Assembly (NCBI RefSeq): GCF_021130785.1
Contig: NC_060210.1
Location: 186,065,001 to 186,129,000 of the forward strand
Reading direction: 5' to 3'
DNA length: 64,000 nt
Source: Homalodisca vitripennis
Taxonomy: Eukaryota; Arthropoda; Insecta; Hemiptera; Cicadellidae
Positions 61,501 to 64,000 of this stretch are shown in pieces. A program made the position numbers and the translations under genes. Each line of letters opens with the position of its first letter. Position 1 is the stretch's first letter. The notes beneath the pieces were generated by a model that searched no databases, had not been told where the DNA came from, and saw nothing but the letters and a program-made list of their open reading frames with translations.

Positions 61501-63506
61501 GCACACGCGTGCTTTATGACTTAAAATAGTAAAATGACATCATTTTCATGAAGATCCAAATATAGGGGTTGAAATGAGGTTCTAATCCTTAGAAGAACTA
61601 TAGTTTTGTTTTTAACAATGTCCTATAAAGATTAAATTTGATAAACATGTGCATTATGCAATATATACAAAGTAAAGATTTTTCTGAATAATAAAATAGT
61701 ATTGATCGTACGTTATGTGAGAACGAAATGTGGGGAATAATGAGTATTAACCCATCAACAGGGCTTTAAAGGGGCCAATACCCTTAAGAAACTAATAAAC
61801 TTAAAAGTTCGTATGGTATTGATGAATTATAATTATTCTACATTAACATTAATTATAAATAATTTTATTATTACGTTCTTAAAAAATATGATGATGCATA
61901 AGACAGGAAATAACACTTTTCAGGCTTATGTATTATACAGGTGTTGAGAAAAGGGCGTTACAAACTTATGTGGCTAATAGTAATCATCATTTCCAAACAA
62001 AAATTGTCATATAAAAATAAGTCGAGAAGTGTATCGTTCAGCCTCTAGTCGCCTTCTTATATTTTTTATAAGAAAACAATATCCCTGGAACTACCTAGTA
62101 AAGCTACAGATACCAAACTTTGCTCGTAACTAATGATAAATAAGAGGATCATTAAAAAAAAAATGGTAGAATTTTGTCATGGTAACTTTTTCAACGAAAT
62201 CTGTCAGTGCATAAATGAGCACAACAGCAGAATATTGGACCTTGTCGGCCGATCCACCTTCTGAGGTAGGTCATATTCAAAACCGGCACCGGTTTTGCTT
62301 AATGAGCTAGACCATTGTTCTGAAACCATATATGTTGCAAATACACAGCGGTCAAAATATTTTGAAACTCATATTACAGAAAATGCAAGTAAACTTCACC
62401 ATTTAAAGTATGTTGTAATCTATAAAGCCCGATGATTTGGCCGTCTTAAATGTCTGTCTACAAATTTACTTTAAGTTAATGTTGAGCCTGATCTCTCATC
62501 AAGCAAGGATTTTCAGTTGTCCAATAATATAGGATGTGCATGTTTACAAAACCATCTCTCTTAAATGTACTGTCATCTGACCATAATATACTATTCATAA
62601 ACCTTGGATCTTCTTTATGGTTGTCCAACATTCTTTGACAGAATGATATATTCCCTTGCGGCGTAATCACAGGGCAGTAAAGACTTCACACATTGAATAT
62701 AATGTGGATGGTAAGGTTGCCTTAGCAATGTGGGCTGTAGATCTTGATATTCCAGTCCTAGAAACGATGGTTCTTACCGAGACATTAGGATTATAATTGG
62801 CTTCTTCCAGGACATTTTCATCGAATTACATACGAGGTACTTCTTCTCCATGTCGATTGTCGATCACAAAGTAATCTGCCTTCCAGAAGGCCTGATGAAC
62901 TATTATGAAAACGCGATAATCAGTCAGTCATACTGTATTTAGATACCTATCCCGATACATGCACAGACGGTGTTTACTCAAACTTATTGCAATACGCATA
63001 TTATAAATGTATATACCAAAATACATTTATGAATACTTTGTACTTTATAAATACAAGAGTCAAGTGTTTTAGTGTAAAAAGGGCTAACGCATTGGTCGAT
63101 CACACTCAAGCAAGTTCCTACTAAAAATCTGTGCAGAATAATAAAACATTGAACTGCGTCCGTAGTATCATTTCGATACACATTAAAAAATTGAAATTTC
63201 CTTTAGCACCATTGAGTAAAACTTGAATTATTAAATAAAAACTTTCACTGCCATTTTATAACCTATCTGGGTTCCCCACATTATGTTCTCACGTGACATA
63301 AAATCGACAGTATTTTATTATTAAGAAACATCTTTGTATATAGATTGCATAATGCACATGTTCATCAAGTAATCTTTCTAGGCCATTGGGGTGTTGAAAA
63401 CAAAACTATAGTTGTTTTAAGGATAGAACCTCATTTCAAACCCTATATTTTGATCTATATAAAAATGCTTTCATTTTTATATTTAAGTAATGAGGCACGC
63501 GTGTGC
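61501..63506 (-). mobile_element. DNA transposon relic with about 240-bp inverted repeats
   Basis: Left arm 61501-61745 and right arm 63265-63506 are inverted copies: both start GCACACGCGTGC, then share ATATAGGG-TTGAAATGAGGTTC, ACTATAGTTTTGTTTT, AACATGTGCATTATGCAAT and GAATGTGGGGAA-like blocks. The interior holds a DDE transposase relic. No clear target duplication. It lies about 0.5 kb upstream of the UBR4 start codon. Confidence 0.8.
62460..62850 (-). pseudogene. DDE transposase relic (Tc1/mariner-superfamily-like)
   Basis: An open stretch of 64 codons has SILWSDDSTFKRDGFVNMHI then LYYWTTENP, the (F/W)SDE-x-TF...G..N.HN.HYW...NP pattern of a family common in insect genomes. Upstream in other frames are FDENVLEEANYNPNVSVRTI and a HTH-like VSRTGISRSTAHIAKATL. 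Only a fragment; the third acidic residue is not seen. Confidence 0.55.
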
Positions 63507-64000
63507 CAAACCAACTTTTTTCCAATACCAATATATATTGGTTTTCAGGGTTAAAAGCGGCTACTATCAGCACTCACTTAGAGTTTGCCATTTTGTACCA
63601 ATGAAAAAAATAAATCGTTTGAGTAAAAAGTTACTGAGGTCAAAAACGTCACTTCCTACCGGTCTAATGTATTTATGCTCTCAACAGGTGCAGTCTATGC
63701 TTACACTCCACGGGCCACATGCATAGATTACAATGAGACCAAATAGATGGGCTATGCCTATCTTGCCAACATTGGGGCAGGTGAAGCCAGGTCCGCCATG
63801 TTTTCGTGGGATAGAAACTCAAAACTACGCTCCGATTAGTGTAAAAACTCAGTTCTCCCGTTTCAATCAACTCGTGATCTACCCTACTTAGAATAAAATT
63901 AAGAAAATACTTTGAAACTTTGTATGAGTGAAGTCAATAAGCTATGGATGCCTTTGGTATCATTCAAATGTTCAAAAAATTTAGTTTTGCAATTTAAATA
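63507..64000. other. Right end of window: nothing recognised
   Basis: The open stretches at 63490-63870 overlap on both strands and match no known protein. Confidence 0.5.

Overview
The window is AT-rich animal DNA with GT-AG introns, dense transposon relics and one very large conserved gene. Gene content and transposon types (mariner, piggyBac-type, Merlin, hAT/ZBED, LINEs, an arthropod CXC-tail element) point to an insect, probably hemimetabolous or hemipteran; species was not determined. MAIN GENE: nearly the whole window, read right to left on the minus strand, is the 5' part of the giant N-recognin E3 ligase UBR4 (Drosophila poe, purity of essence/pushover). I could join 34 coding exons with consistent splice phases, from an ATG at 60983 to a donor at 143. 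They give 6318 nt or 2106 codons with no internal stop, including the UBR box (exon 29). The rest of the gene lies off the left edge. NESTED GENE: the 15-kb intron 3 holds a complete plus-strand gene (ATG 45362, four exons) for a 7-transmembrane insect gustatory-receptor-like protein, antisense to UBR4. TANDEM EXON ARRAYS: two arrays are the most striking features. At 49741-52614 the last coding exon of the receptor, with its own 3' splice site, is repeated 21 times in 138/139-bp units. At 1486-2830 the 3' part of UBR4 exon 32, with its 5' splice site, is present nine times in 149-bp units. Both arrays are amplified exon plus intron blocks of similar size inside one locus. A third, decayed partial exon duplicate lies beside UBR4 exon 19. 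MOBILE DNA in introns and the 5' flank: two mariners of one family (21254-22214, deleted; 53073-55450, full length but split by a TTAA element); a second mariner family (42187-43569); three TTAA-flanked piggyBac-type non-autonomous elements (14761, 28565, 53152); an inverted-repeat element with a cysteine-rich CXC tail (17314-20118); a long-TIR element with a DDE transposase relic (61501-63506); Merlin, hAT/ZBED and LINE fragments; and a dispersed repeat with the head CTAGCTGTTACCCGCGG. No tRNA, rRNA or CRISPR was recognised.
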